Source of the DNA: Spirochaetota bacterium
Lineage (GTDB): Bacteria > Spirochaetota > JAGLSM01 > JAKPMW01
Direction: 5' to 3'
Assembly (NCBI GenBank): GCA_029548715.1
Contig: JAKPMW010000459.1
Coordinates: forward strand, 1 to 29,258
Length of the DNA: 29,258 bases
Below the pieces are notes generated by a model. It did no database searches. It was given only the letters and a program-made list of their open reading frames with translations, and was not told where the DNA came from. Shown in pieces: positions 7,010 through 15,257 of this stretch; the stretch's first letter is position 1, and each line of letters starts with the position of its first letter. The position numbers were made by a program, and so were the translations under genes.

Positions 7010-8160
7010 TGCACACCTGCTCCGGAAAAGAGGAGCCGGACAAACTGCCTGAGATCGCATCTCCCCGAGGGGCTCACAACGAGATCCCCATCACCCAACT
7101 CAATCCGCAGGGTCCGGACCCAGCCCAGGGCGTCAGCATCCAGCCCGGGAACACGGGCAGGCAAGGATGCAACGGCATCACGTATTTTCCCGGCCAGTTC
7201 AAGAGGTGCCCTGCCCGGATGGGAAAAACGCAGTTCAAAATCACCCGCAGCCAGCGAACGCAGCCGCAACTCAAGACGTCCATGCCCGGCATCCCTGATC
7301 CCCGTCTGCGACAGAAGGGATTGCACGGCCCCGTCAGAAAGCAGCAGATGCATCCCTCCCTGTATTCCCGCATTGTCGCCCATCCATGCAGCCAGGCCAG
7401 ATCCGGCCTGCAGGCGGGCAAGCCAGCCTTCCACCAGGCGGCCCATCGTCTCCCGGTTGCCCCCGAAGCCGGCCACCATCCAGTCGTCCTTCAGGATTAG
7501 CATGGCCAGCGGTGTCGCAACCAGTTTCCAACCGCCACGGTCTTCAACCTCACCGGCGGCCCCTGCCTCGACAAGCATCTGCTCAAGCGCACGGAGGGAA
7601 AACGCGCCCTCCGCGACCAGCAGACTGCCCTCGGGCTGATTGTCACTGTTGGTCACGACAGACATGGCAAACCTGCGGATACGGGCAAAGTGCAGGAGCC
7701 CGTACATCTGCTCAAGCCCCCTGCGGAGTGATCCGGTACTTCCCTGGTTGCTCACAAGCGACGCAATGCTGACAAGATTGCTCGCCTGCCGGTAATCAAC
7801 AATCAGCCTGAGGTTGGCCTCGGCCGGCATGGCGCGAAGCGAGCGTTCCCAGAGGCGGTCGTCACCTGCGGGAGGAGCCTTGCCCAGAAGATCACCTGCC
7901 ATGACCCGCAATACCGGATCCGGACTGGCAAGCAGAACCCGCGCACATTCCCCGGCCTGAAAAGGATGCCTCTGGTCGAGCCGGGCCATGGCGGCAAGCC
8001 GCAGATCCAGCCGGGCTGCCTCGTTGGTCACCAGCTCGGACAGACCCGCCGCTGAATCGTTGGTCAGGCGGGACTCGATCCAGCCGGATCCGGCCAGTAT
8101 CCTCTCGGGCGCAGAAAAGTCACCCCCGAACAAAAACAGCATCAGAAACAGCCAGGACAT
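7006..8160 (-). CDS. Exported protein of unknown function
   Basis: A protein of 384 residues that I do not recognise. The first 15 residues are hydrophobic (MSWLFLMLFLFGG) and look like a short signal peptide or anchor. The body is rich in Leu, Ala and Arg, with alternating helical segments and strands; the central part LVATPLAMLILKDDWMVAGFG recalls self-comparison folds of large exported proteins such as DUF3352, but this is only a resemblance. The start ATG has GGAGG five bases upstream. Its stop overlaps the start of the CBM48-like lipoprotein, so the two are probably made together and may form an envelope pair. TatD ends 41 bases upstream. Confidence 0.65.
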   Translation of the reverse strand: MSWLFLMLFLFGGDFSAPERILAGSGWIESRLTNDSAAGLSELVTNEAARLDLRLAAMARLDQRHPFQAGECARVLLASPDPVLRVMAGDLLGKAPPAGDDRLWERSLRAMPAEANLRLIVDYRQASNLVSIASLVSNQGSTGSLRRGLEQMYGLLHFARIRRFAMSVVTNSDNQPEGSLLVAEGAFSLRALEQMLVEAGAAGEVEDRGGWKLVATPLAMLILKDDWMVAGFGGNRETMGRLVEGWLARLQAGSGLAAWMGDNAGIQGGMHLLLSDGAVQSLLSQTGIRDAGHGRLELRLRSLAAGDFELRFSHPGRAPLELAGKIRDAVASLPARVPGLDADALGWVRTLRIELGDGDLVVSPSGRCDLRQFVRLLFSGAGVQ

Positions 8161-8201
8161 TCATTCCTCCAGAGGCAGCGGCACGGAATCCGCGGCGTAT
8201 C

Positions 8202-8996
8202 TCATGATGACACCCCGCAGGCTGCCCCGTTTCTTCCAAACAGCCGCCGCCCGTTTTCTGCCGTCAGGGCGGCCAGAGCTTCAAGGGACACCCCCCGAAT
8301 TTCGGCCAAAAGTGCGGCGGTATGAACCACCCGCGAAGGCAGGTTTGGCTGACCCCGAAAGGGAACCGGGGACAGGAACGGAGCATCGGTTTCAACCAGA
8401 AGACAGTCATCAGGCAGGCTGGCAGCGGTATTTCGCAGGTCTCCGGCACTTGAAAAGGTCACAATCCCCGAAAATGAAATCATCCAGCCCCGCTCGACGA
8501 GGGCAGCCGCAAACCCGGCATCCCCGGTAAAGCAGTGTGCCACCCCCCTGACATCCGGGTACCGGTCGAGCATGGCCAGGGTATCGGCTGCAGCATCCCG
8601 GGTATGCACGATCACCGGCAAGCCGGACATCCGGGCGATGAGCATCTGTTCCTCAAAGAGATTCTTTTGCCGCAGCACCGCTTCAGGGTCCACCCCCCGG
8701 GAATAATCCAGTCCGGTCTCGCCGATTGCACACACTTGCCCACTCCGGACTATATCTGTAATTTTACCAAGGCCTTCCCTGATGTCACCGGAGAAGGCGT
8801 GCGTCAGACCACAGGCGTAGTATATATTCCGGTTCTGCCTGACAAGACTGGAATATATGTTTGAGTGTATGTCCGGGTCTGTCGATACTTGTACTATGGC
8901 CGAAAGCCCGCAGGCAAATTCACCGGCAACGATCCGGACGAGTTCCTCGGTATCATCGGTCAGCATGTCAAGATGGGCATGTGAATCAAACAGCAT
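8202..8996 (-). CDS. tatD: TatD family metal-dependent hydrolase/DNase
   Basis: A protein of about 264 residues with a TIM-barrel amidohydrolase fold, related to the 3'-5' exonuclease TatD. The metal-binding residues are present in order: HxH in FDSHAHLDML (His6, His8), Glu in AIGETGLDYSRG, His in VIVHTRDA, His in AHCFTGDAG, and Asp in VETDAPFLSP. The frame extends upstream to 9110, but the ATG at 8996 puts the conserved HAH motif at the standard position near residue 6. The upstream extension would also run through the promoter of the divergent M23 gene. Family members act as nucleases or deacylases, so the exact substrate is uncertain. Confidence 0.93.
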   Translation of the reverse strand: MLFDSHAHLDMLTDDTEELVRIVAGEFACGLSAIVQVSTDPDIHSNIYSSLVRQNRNIYYACGLTHAFSGDIREGLGKITDIVRSGQVCAIGETGLDYSRGVDPEAVLRQKNLFEEQMLIARMSGLPVIVHTRDAAADTLAMLDRYPDVRGVAHCFTGDAGFAAALVERGWMISFSGIVTFSSAGDLRNTAASLPDDCLLVETDAPFLSPVPFRGQPNLPSRVVHTAALLAEIRGVSLEALAALTAENGRRLFGRNGAACGVSS

Positions 8997-9043
8997 CGGG
9001 CTGTAACCGTCCTGGTGTTGAGGTGCAAGGACAAAAACGGGGG

Positions 9044-9077
9044 CTGTCATTGACAGACAGGCCGCGAGTGATATAAT
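9044..9077 (+). promoter_or_regulatory. Consensus promoter of the M23/cell-wall gene with overlapping palindrome
   Basis: TTGACA (9050-9055), a 16-base spacer and TATAAT (9072-9077) give a perfect match in both hexamers. The palindrome CTGTCA-T-TGACAG (9044-9056) overlaps the -35 box and could be an operator. The predicted start is near 9084 and the CDS begins at 9103 behind a GAGG ribosome site. Confidence 0.8.
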
Positions 9078-9102
9078 ACGCAAAACCGGCAGCGAGGTCC
9101 CA

Positions 9103-10125
9103 ATGTACACACCCTACCGAAAAAAGAAATTTAAAAGCCCGCTGATGAACCGCATGCACGAGCACTACATGCGCTTCAACAAAAAGTTCAAGGCCTGGTG
9201 GAAAAAATTCATGGAAAAGGGGCATGAGCGTCTGACCCTGATGCTGATCCCTCACTCCGAAAAACGCATCTTCAACTTCCAGATCTCGAATTTCACGATC
9301 TCCTTTATCGTTATCCTTCTGGTCGTCGTGGTCTTCTTCTCGATTCTCTCCCTCAATGATCACGAGACAAGCCAGTCGCAAATCTCCAAGCTCTCGGCCC
9401 TTTCGAAGTCCCGCGAGGGCCAGATTGATGCCTTCAGGACACGAAGCAACTATACCCTGAAAAATTTCTCCCGCTTCGAGCAGCAGATTGAGCGCCTGGC
9501 ATCCAGCGTCGGGGTCGAAAATGTCAAGGCCGTCTTCCCCTTCTACGGACAGGGCGGGCTGGATTACACAGTCACCCCCGAGATGCAGAAGAAATACGGG
9601 AGAGACTTTACCCTCCCGGATGAAATCAAGGAACTCGACAATCTCAACCGGAATGTCGCCCGAAGCACAGAGCAGCTCAAGCGGGTCAATGCCTTTATTG
9701 ACAACCTCAAGCAGGTGATGAACTACACACCCTCCCTCTGGCCTGTCGCAGGTGGCGGATTCATTACGTCAGGCTTCGGTTCACGCCCGTCTCCGTTTAC
9801 CGGGATTCCCATGATGCATACCGGTATCGACATCGCCTGGTGGCCAGGCAGTCCGATCAAGTCGACGGCCGCCGGGACGGTCACCTATGCCGGCTTTATG
9901 GGCGGCTATGGCCTCGCGGTCCGCATCTCGCACAAATACGGTTTCTCGACCCTCTATGCCCACATGCAGAATGCCCGTGTCAACGTCGGCGATACAGTCC
10001 AGAAGGGCCAGATCATCGGCTCTGTCGGCAACACCGGTCTGGCAACGGGATACCACCTCCACTATGAGGTAATCCTCGGGGACACCCAGATCAATCCCGA
10101 GCCCTATCTGACAAGCAAATTCTGA
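9103..10125 (+). CDS. Membrane-anchored M23 family peptidoglycan endopeptidase
   Basis: A protein of 340 residues that is basic at the N-terminus and has one membrane segment (about 64-84). The middle has coiled-coil-like helices (about 90-135 and 175-205). The C-terminal M23 domain (about 215-335) is complete: SGFGSRPSPFTG, zinc ligands His239 and Asp243 in MMHTGIDIAW, His287 in LYAHM and the His318-x-His320 pair in GYHLHYEV. With all ligands present it is probably an active endopeptidase that cuts cross-links, placed on the periplasmic side. The cytoplasmic segment HERLTLMLIPHSEKRI with the following anchor resembles treponemal M23 proteins and supports a spirochaete origin. The bactofilin just downstream suggests a cell-shape module. 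Confidence 0.93.
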   Translation: MYTPYRKKKFKSPLMNRMHEHYMRFNKKFKAWWKKFMEKGHERLTLMLIPHSEKRIFNFQISNFTISFIVILLVVVVFFSILSLNDHETSQSQISKLSALSKSREGQIDAFRTRSNYTLKNFSRFEQQIERLASSVGVENVKAVFPFYGQGGLDYTVTPEMQKKYGRDFTLPDEIKELDNLNRNVARSTEQLKRVNAFIDNLKQVMNYTPSLWPVAGGGFITSGFGSRPSPFTGIPMMHTGIDIAWWPGSPIKSTAAGTVTYAGFMGGYGLAVRISHKYGFSTLYAHMQNARVNVGDTVQKGQIIGSVGNTGLATGYHLHYEVILGDTQINPEPYLTSKF

Positions 10126-10224
10126 CCGGCTCCGCCGGATCTGACTGCCGCCCCGTCCCTGTCCCGCAAGAATCATCCGGACATGCGACGGGGCGCATGA
10201 TGTATATACAAGAGAGGTTTGACC

Positions 10225-10671
10225 ATGTCCGTATTGACCCACAAGCAGCTTGCCCAGAGCATCGTCGTCAACAGCATCATCGGGGAAGGCACGAAATTCA
10301 GGGGTGACTTTGAGCTCAACGGACTCCTGCGCATCGACGGATCCTTCGAGGGCACCATTGAAAGCGAGGGAAAGGTTCTGGTAGGCCGGCATGGATCTGC
10401 CATTGCCCCCTTTATCCGGGCCCGGGCTGTCGTCATTGGAGGCAAGGTCAAGGGCAATATCACCGCAAGCGAAATGGTTACCATCCTCTCAACAGGGTCC
10501 GTCGACGGAGACATCGAAACGCCACGGCTGCTCGCTGAAGAGGGCGTGGTATTAAACGGCAGGGTCACCGTCCATGCCCCCGCGGGCATCCAGCATTCGC
10601 GGGCCGATGTTCAGCAGGAAATCGTAGCCGCCCGCAAGGAACTTGATTCATCCGTGGCTGAGTTCCAGTGA
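10225..10671 (+). CDS. Bactofilin family cytoskeletal protein
   Basis: A protein of 148 residues with the right-handed beta-helix repeats of bactofilins (DUF583), which polymerise without nucleotide and act as scaffolds for envelope enzymes. The core begins with NSIIGEGTKFRGDFELNGLL and runs through regular turns (GSFEGTIESEGKVLVG, VIGGKVKGNI, GSVDGDIETPRLL, GVVLNGRVTVH), then a short helical C-terminal tail. The ATG at 10225 is chosen because GAGAGG lies seven bases upstream. Pairing with an M23 peptidase is common in curved and spiral bacteria, where the bactofilin positions the enzyme. The stop overlaps the tmk start (GTGA). Confidence 0.94.
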   Translation: MSVLTHKQLAQSIVVNSIIGEGTKFRGDFELNGLLRIDGSFEGTIESEGKVLVGRHGSAIAPFIRARAVVIGGKVKGNITASEMVTILSTGSVDGDIETPRLLAEEGVVLNGRVTVHAPAGIQHSRADVQQEIVAARKELDSSVAEFQ

Positions 10672-11318
10672 CGGCACCCAAAACAGCGCCGTCTGGCGGC
10701 ATCCTGATCACCTTTGAGGGGATCGACGGCTGCGGAAAATCCACCCAGAGCAGGCTTGCTGCGGAATTTTTCGTTTCGCGTGGCTGCGTCGTGCATTCCA
10801 GCCGCGAACCGGGCGGAAGCAGCATCGGCCCGGCAGTCCGGTCCCTCCTGCTTGACTCATCCCGCCCACCCTGCCCTCTTGCTGAAGCGCTTCTCTTCTC
10901 CGCAGACCGGGCCCAGCATGTTCATGAGCGGATCAGGCCTGCCCTTGCCCGGGGCGAGGTCGTCATCCTTGACAGGCATACCGACTCGACCCTGGCCTAC
11001 CAGGGATATGGCAGCGGCCAGGATCTCGCCGTCCTCCGCCAGCTCAACATGATCGCCACAGGCGGGCTTGTCCCCCAGGCGACCTTTCTTCTTGATCTTG
11101 ATCCCTCTGTGGCAGCAGAGAGAATGGAAAAAAGGCAGCCCGACAGGTTTGAGCGCGAGGCTGGCGAATTTCACCAGCGGGTACGCGACGGCTTTCTCCA
11201 TCTGGCGGCCATGGAACCGGAGCGCATCCGGGTAATCGATGCGCGCGGCGACCAGAAAGCCGTTGCCCGCCTGATCCAGAAGCAGCTTGAAGTCCTGCTG
11301 GAGAAACTGCATGCTTGA
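10668..11318 (+). CDS. tmk: Thymidylate kinase
   Basis: A protein of 216 residues that phosphorylates dTMP to dTDP with ATP, essential for DNA synthesis. The P-loop ITFEGIDGCGKSTQ lies at about 14-27, followed by SREPGG for dTMP binding (45-50), the DR motif in ILDRHTDSTLAYQGYG (about 100-115) and a lid region ERMEKRQPDRFE. His replaces the more usual Tyr or Phe after DR. Length and order are normal. The GTG start overlaps the bactofilin stop by four bases and the gene's own stop overlaps YaaR, so it is inside a tightly coupled operon. The order tmk-yaaR-ricT is also found in Bacillus, where holB lies among them. Confidence 0.95.
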   Translation: MTAPKTAPSGGILITFEGIDGCGKSTQSRLAAEFFVSRGCVVHSSREPGGSSIGPAVRSLLLDSSRPPCPLAEALLFSADRAQHVHERIRPALARGEVVILDRHTDSTLAYQGYGSGQDLAVLRQLNMIATGGLVPQATFLLDLDPSVAAERMEKRQPDRFEREAGEFHQRVRDGFLHLAAMEPERIRVIDARGDQKAVARLIQKQLEVLLEKLHA

Positions 11319-11802
11319 GATCAACCAGCCCAGGCGTGACAAAACCCGGGAAAACACCCGCACCAAGCCCTCCTCGGTAGCGGGGCACAGATCTGCCCGC
11401 GAAAGCAGCCGGGCCGAAGAAGCCGAGCCAAGGGATTTTGCCGCAGCCCTCGACGAGGCTGAGGCTGTCCGGCTTGAATCTGACCTCGATGCCTTTGTCG
11501 GCGAAATCATGGCCCAGGGCGAACGCCTCAAGCAACACCCCAACAGGCACGAGTTTCTCCGCTACAAGGCCATGGTGGCCCGTTTTCTCAAGCGCATCCT
11601 CAAACTCGCAATGAAGACCGGCAGGACACGGCGGCGCGATCGTGAGTATGTTTTTATGGATATTATTGACGGCAAACTCTATGAGCTGGGGCACTATCTT
11701 CTGCTGGAAGAGGCAGAGACAATCGCCATTGCTGCAGCCATTGACGAGATCAAGGGCCTGCTGTATGACTCGCTCAAGAATGCCAAGGAAGGAACACTCT
11801 GA
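11311..11802 (+). CDS. yaaR: YaaR family protein (DUF327)
   Basis: A protein of 163 residues. The first 40 residues are charged and probably disordered; the rest is a helical DUF327 domain with LKQHPNRHEFLRYKAMVARFL and RDREYVFMDIIDGKLYELG, close to the Bacillus YaaR pattern. The function is not established in general. The start at 11311 lies eight bases inside the tmk end and the stop shares a base with the next start, so translation is coupled. Position between tmk and a YaaT homologue, as in Bacillus, supports the call. Confidence 0.88.
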   Translation: MLEINQPRRDKTRENTRTKPSSVAGHRSARESSRAEEAEPRDFAAALDEAEAVRLESDLDAFVGEIMAQGERLKQHPNRHEFLRYKAMVARFLKRILKLAMKTGRTRRRDREYVFMDIIDGKLYELGHYLLLEEAETIAIAAAIDEIKGLLYDSLKNAKEGTL

Positions 11803-12887
11803 TGTTTGTTTGCCAAACGCGTATCCTCGAAAGCGGAACGCTTGCAGATTCATACAGCGAAGAGGATCTCGAACTCCGCCACGGGGATTTTGTGTCTGTA
11901 CATGACACGGGAGATACCAGTCACCTCGCACAGATCCGCACCAACCCGACGTGGAGCGAAACACCACCCGAGGGCAGCCCTTTCAGGATCACCGCGAAAG
12001 TCAGTGACGCGGACGTACGGAACAGCGGGTGGCGCCTGCTTCTCCCGGTCCGCGTTGCCTACACTGCCGAGATGGCCTGGACCCCCATGCAGACAAGCGA
12101 GATTGGCCGGGGGCAGAAACTGGTCATCCGGACCGAGCACGGAAATGAACTGGCAACAGCACTCGAGCGCCCCCTCGCCGTCCGCGCCGGGCAGCAGCAT
12201 CCCGCCGAGATGGCCCTGATCCGGCTGGCAAACGACGAGGACCTCGCCCGGGCAAAAAAGAATGAGGAACAGAGTCAGCAGGCCTGGACAATCTGCCGCG
12301 AAAAAATCGAAAAACATCACCTGCCCATGAATCTGGTCAAGGCGCACACGCTCCTTGAGGGCAACAAGATCCTCTTTTTCTTCACCAGCGAAGGCCGGGT
12401 TGACTTCCGCAACCTTGTCAAGGATCTGGCCTCGGTCTTCCATACCCGTATCGAGCTGCGTCAGATCGGGGTGCGCGACCGCTCCCAGATCGTCGGGGGA
12501 TGCGGAGTCTGCGGACTGACACTGTGCTGCCACAGTTGCAAGGGGATGATCCAGTCTGTTTCGATCAAGATGGCCAAAGAACAAAATCTCGCCCTCAACT
12601 CGACCAAGATCTCGGGGGTCTGCGGAAAACTTCTCTGCTGTCTGGCCTACGAGTATGACGCCTATCATGATCTCAACAAACTCTTCCCCAGGATCGGCGC
12701 CAAAATCTGGATCGGTGAAACCAAGGGGATCGTCAAGGATGTCAACATCCAGACCGGGAGTGTCCGGGTGATGACCGAGGATCACCAGTACCACGACATT
12801 CCCTACGAATCCATCCAGGTCAACAAGCTGACCGGAAAAAAATACGCTGACCCTCCCCAGAAGAAGGCTGACAAGGAAGTCCAGTGA
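11802..12887 (+). CDS. ricT: PSP1-domain protein RicT/YaaT with N-terminal extension
   Basis: A protein of 361 residues. From about residue 165 it matches YaaT/RicT: KILFFFTSEGRVDFRNLVKDL, then the cysteine cluster (Cys234, 237, 242, 243, 246, 274, 279, 280) within VGGCGVCGLTLCC, the strongly conserved VSIKMAKEQNL and SGVCGKLLCCLAYE. In Bacillus RicT works with RicA and RicF as an Fe-S-bearing complex that affects RNase Y and mRNA processing. RicT there is about 275 residues, so about 90 residues at the N-terminus here are extra and unrecognised. The RicA and RicF partners are not in this window. It follows yaaR with a shared base and is followed by the transglycosylase with a GTGA overlap. 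Confidence 0.9.
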   Translation: MFVCQTRILESGTLADSYSEEDLELRHGDFVSVHDTGDTSHLAQIRTNPTWSETPPEGSPFRITAKVSDADVRNSGWRLLLPVRVAYTAEMAWTPMQTSEIGRGQKLVIRTEHGNELATALERPLAVRAGQQHPAEMALIRLANDEDLARAKKNEEQSQQAWTICREKIEKHHLPMNLVKAHTLLEGNKILFFFTSEGRVDFRNLVKDLASVFHTRIELRQIGVRDRSQIVGGCGVCGLTLCCHSCKGMIQSVSIKMAKEQNLALNSTKISGVCGKLLCCLAYEYDAYHDLNKLFPRIGAKIWIGETKGIVKDVNIQTGSVRVMTEDHQYHDIPYESIQVNKLTGKKYADPPQKKADKEVQ

Positions 12888-15109
12888 AACTGCTGCCGTC
12901 TGCGCGATTCCGGTTTGTCCAGGGCCTGATCCTGCTTCTTTCGTCAGTATCAGGCTGCGCAGCCTCCCCGGCGGACGTGCTTGCCCTGCATGCAGCCGAC
13001 GACCCCTGGAGACTTGCCGCCCGGCATGAGACAGTTGCCCCTGACGGATCTGCGGTATCGTTTGCAACTGGGAAAGCACTCGTCACTCTCGAAAGACCCG
13101 CGCTGGCCAGACCCCATCTTGAGGCAGCCGGCCTGAAAAACGAGGCCTGGAGTGACGAGGCCGACTGGCTGGCACATGAAATCGCTCTCAGGGACAAGCG
13201 GACCGCCCCGGCAGTGCAACACCTCCTCCGGATCATCCGCCGCCAGAGCGGCTCCTCCTGGCATGCCCGCGCCCTGGGTGCACACTGTGCACTCCAGGTC
13301 AGCAGAACCATTCCCTGCGAGACCAGGCTTTTGCTTCAGGCGTCGGACCTGCCCCGGATCGCCCCTGCATCCCGCGGACAGTTTCTTCTTCTGGCTGCGC
13401 GCCAGAGCAACCCCGCCATTGCACGGGATCTTCTCATGCGCGGGCTCGGCCTCGAACTCTATGACGCAACCGGAGCAGCCCTCACCCGGGAGATGCTCCT
13501 TCTCTCGGTCCGCCTGACACTGACGCCGGCCGAGGAAATCGAACTGGCAGCCGGAATGGTGCGCATCAACCAGGAGCGGGCAGCCCTGGGCAGGCTGGCC
13601 AGAATCACCCTCAACAGCCTGGACGCAAAGACCCGCCTCCGCCTCCTCAGTGTCCGCTGCTGGATCCAGCGCCGGATGCGGGACTGGCCAGCTGCTGCCC
13701 GGACGGCGGACGAAATCGAGCGCCTTGGAAATTCAGCCGCCGTGTTCGCCGCACACGAACAACGCTTCCGGATTGCCCAGGGACGCGGGATATTTCAGGA
13801 GATGCTTCAGGCAGCCCGGGCCATGCACGCGCTCAACAAGCCTGCCGCCCTCTACTGGTGGCGGCTCTTGCCCGGCGAGGCAAAAACCATCGCCGACAGG
13901 ATCAGCACATCCATTGAACTCCTTGGCCACTGGCCGGGCGACGCCGGAACCGAACGCACAGCAACAGAGAGCCTGATCCAGCTTCACGTCAGCCGTCGGT
14001 ACGACGAATTCTCCCGGATGGCATTCGCGATTCTGCCACACATCAGTGAGCCATGGCGCAAGGCCGCCCTTCTCTACCATCTCCATATCGAAGGGAAGGG
14101 CGTATCTGCCAGCGATGTGATCCTCTCCGAACCATTAGGGTACTACCACCGGATCCTTGAAGCCAGCCCCCATGACGATGCACCAGCCCTCCGGCTGCTG
14201 AACAGCGGAATGGACTGGCAGCGGCTTGCCCGTGCCAGTTTCCTTGCCTCTCCCGGCGTACAGGCCCGGATTGCGGCCCGCATGCGTGCCGAGGAGTCCC
14301 GCATTCCGGACCGGGAGATCATTGTCCTCTCGGATCAATTCGACCCGGATACACTGGCCTCGATTCTTGAACGGGATGGACGCAACGTATTCGCCGGGCT
14401 GATTTCCGCCCGCCTCTGGCCCGAAGCACTTGACGAGATCCTGCGCCGTGCTCCGGCCGGAAGCGATGTCCTCTCCAGCCAGAGCGCGTCATACCTGATC
14501 CAGCTCTCCCGGCTGGCTGCCCGGGCATCACGCTATAATGTCGAGATCTGGTGTGCCTGGTCTGCCATCCGCAAGTGCGGCTGGCAATATGAACTCGCGG
14601 CTGTCGAACGATTTGTCGGCAAGACAGTATTTTCCCGCCTCTATCCACGACACTATGCCGGCGAGGTCACACGCTGGGCCGGGCACAACCGCCTCGACCC
14701 TCTCCTTGTCTTTGCCCTGATCCGCCAGGAAAGCGCCTTCAACCGAAGCATCGCCTCCTGGGCCGGCGCAGTCGGTCTGATGCAGCTTATGCCCTCAACT
14801 GCCGCCGGAATTGCCGGCTCACTCGGGCTGGCACGCTATGACCTGAAGAATCCGGACACCAATATTCGCTTCGGCTGCAGTATGCTGCGCTGGCTTCGCG
14901 ACACTTTCGGTAACAACGAAGCCGACATCCTGATCGGGTACAACTCTGGCCCGGGCAACATCTCCCGCTGGAAGCAATCCTTCCGGGCCCGCTGGGGGCT
15001 CGAACCCACCCTGGCCCGCTATACTGAAACCATCCCCTATGACGAGACAAAAAACTACATCAAGCTTGTCTTGTCAAACCTTTCCATCTACCGCTATCTC
15101 TACCGGTAG
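12884..15109 (+). CDS. Soluble-type lytic transglycosylase (SLT domain)
   Basis: A protein of 741 residues that cleaves the glycan strand of peptidoglycan to form anhydromuropeptides. The N-terminus is a signal peptide with a possible lipobox (LLLSSVSGC). Residues about 35-560 are helical and repeat-like, as in the superhelical U domain of Slt70. The C-terminal catalytic domain (about 595-735) has ALIRQESAFN with catalytic Glu616, WAGAVGLMQLMPSTA, and DILIGYNSGPGN. The SLT Glu and the GLMQLMP motif are intact, so it should be active. The GTG start overlaps the ricT stop by four bases. As last gene of the bactofilin-to-SLT run it supports a wall-remodelling role. It lacks a LysM or other added binding domain. 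Confidence 0.93.
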   Translation: MKLLPSARFRFVQGLILLLSSVSGCAASPADVLALHAADDPWRLAARHETVAPDGSAVSFATGKALVTLERPALARPHLEAAGLKNEAWSDEADWLAHEIALRDKRTAPAVQHLLRIIRRQSGSSWHARALGAHCALQVSRTIPCETRLLLQASDLPRIAPASRGQFLLLAARQSNPAIARDLLMRGLGLELYDATGAALTREMLLLSVRLTLTPAEEIELAAGMVRINQERAALGRLARITLNSLDAKTRLRLLSVRCWIQRRMRDWPAAARTADEIERLGNSAAVFAAHEQRFRIAQGRGIFQEMLQAARAMHALNKPAALYWWRLLPGEAKTIADRISTSIELLGHWPGDAGTERTATESLIQLHVSRRYDEFSRMAFAILPHISEPWRKAALLYHLHIEGKGVSASDVILSEPLGYYHRILEASPHDDAPALRLLNSGMDWQRLARASFLASPGVQARIAARMRAEESRIPDREIIVLSDQFDPDTLASILERDGRNVFAGLISARLWPEALDEILRRAPAGSDVLSSQSASYLIQLSRLAARASRYNVEIWCAWSAIRKCGWQYELAAVERFVGKTVFSRLYPRHYAGEVTRWAGHNRLDPLLVFALIRQESAFNRSIASWAGAVGLMQLMPSTAAGIAGSLGLARYDLKNPDTNIRFGCSMLRWLRDTFGNNEADILIGYNSGPGNISRWKQSFRARWGLEPTLARYTETIPYDETKNYIKLVLSNLSIYRYLYR

Positions 15110-15120
15110 GCGACACTGCG

Positions 15121-15156
15121 CGCCCTCTTCAAGGACTTCGCCCTCTTCAAGGACTA
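15121..15156 (+). repeat. Tandem 18-bp direct repeat (two copies)
   Basis: CGCCCTCTTCAAGGACTT (15121-15138) is repeated as CGCCCTCTTCAAGGACTA (15139-15156), 17 of 18 bases identical. It lies between the transglycosylase stop and the DUF4349 promoter. No coding or structural role is evident. Confidence 0.75.
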
Positions 15157-15184
15157 CGCCCGCATCGCACAGTGATTCTTCTGG

Positions 15185-15213
15185 TGAACAGCCTTCGCCC
15201 AGTGTGGTATACT
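15185..15213 (+). promoter_or_regulatory. Promoter of the DUF4349 lipoprotein gene
   Basis: TGAACA (15185-15190), a 17-base spacer and TATACT (15208-15213). The predicted start is near 15220, giving a leader of about 38 bases that ends in a very strong GGAGGAGGA ribosome site before the ATG at 15258. Confidence 0.65.
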
Positions 15214-15257
15214 GGCCCGGTCAATCAGGGCCATATCCCCCGGAGGAGGAACATACC

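Noticed and set aside
10128..10140. CCGGC-TCC-GCCGG hairpin after the M23 gene as a terminator
   Set aside because: The stem is short and no T-run follows, so termination is unlikely.
10203..10208. TATATA before the bactofilin gene as a -10 box
   Set aside because: No -35 match is present and the transcription start would fall at the ribosome site; co-transcription from the M23 promoter is more likely.
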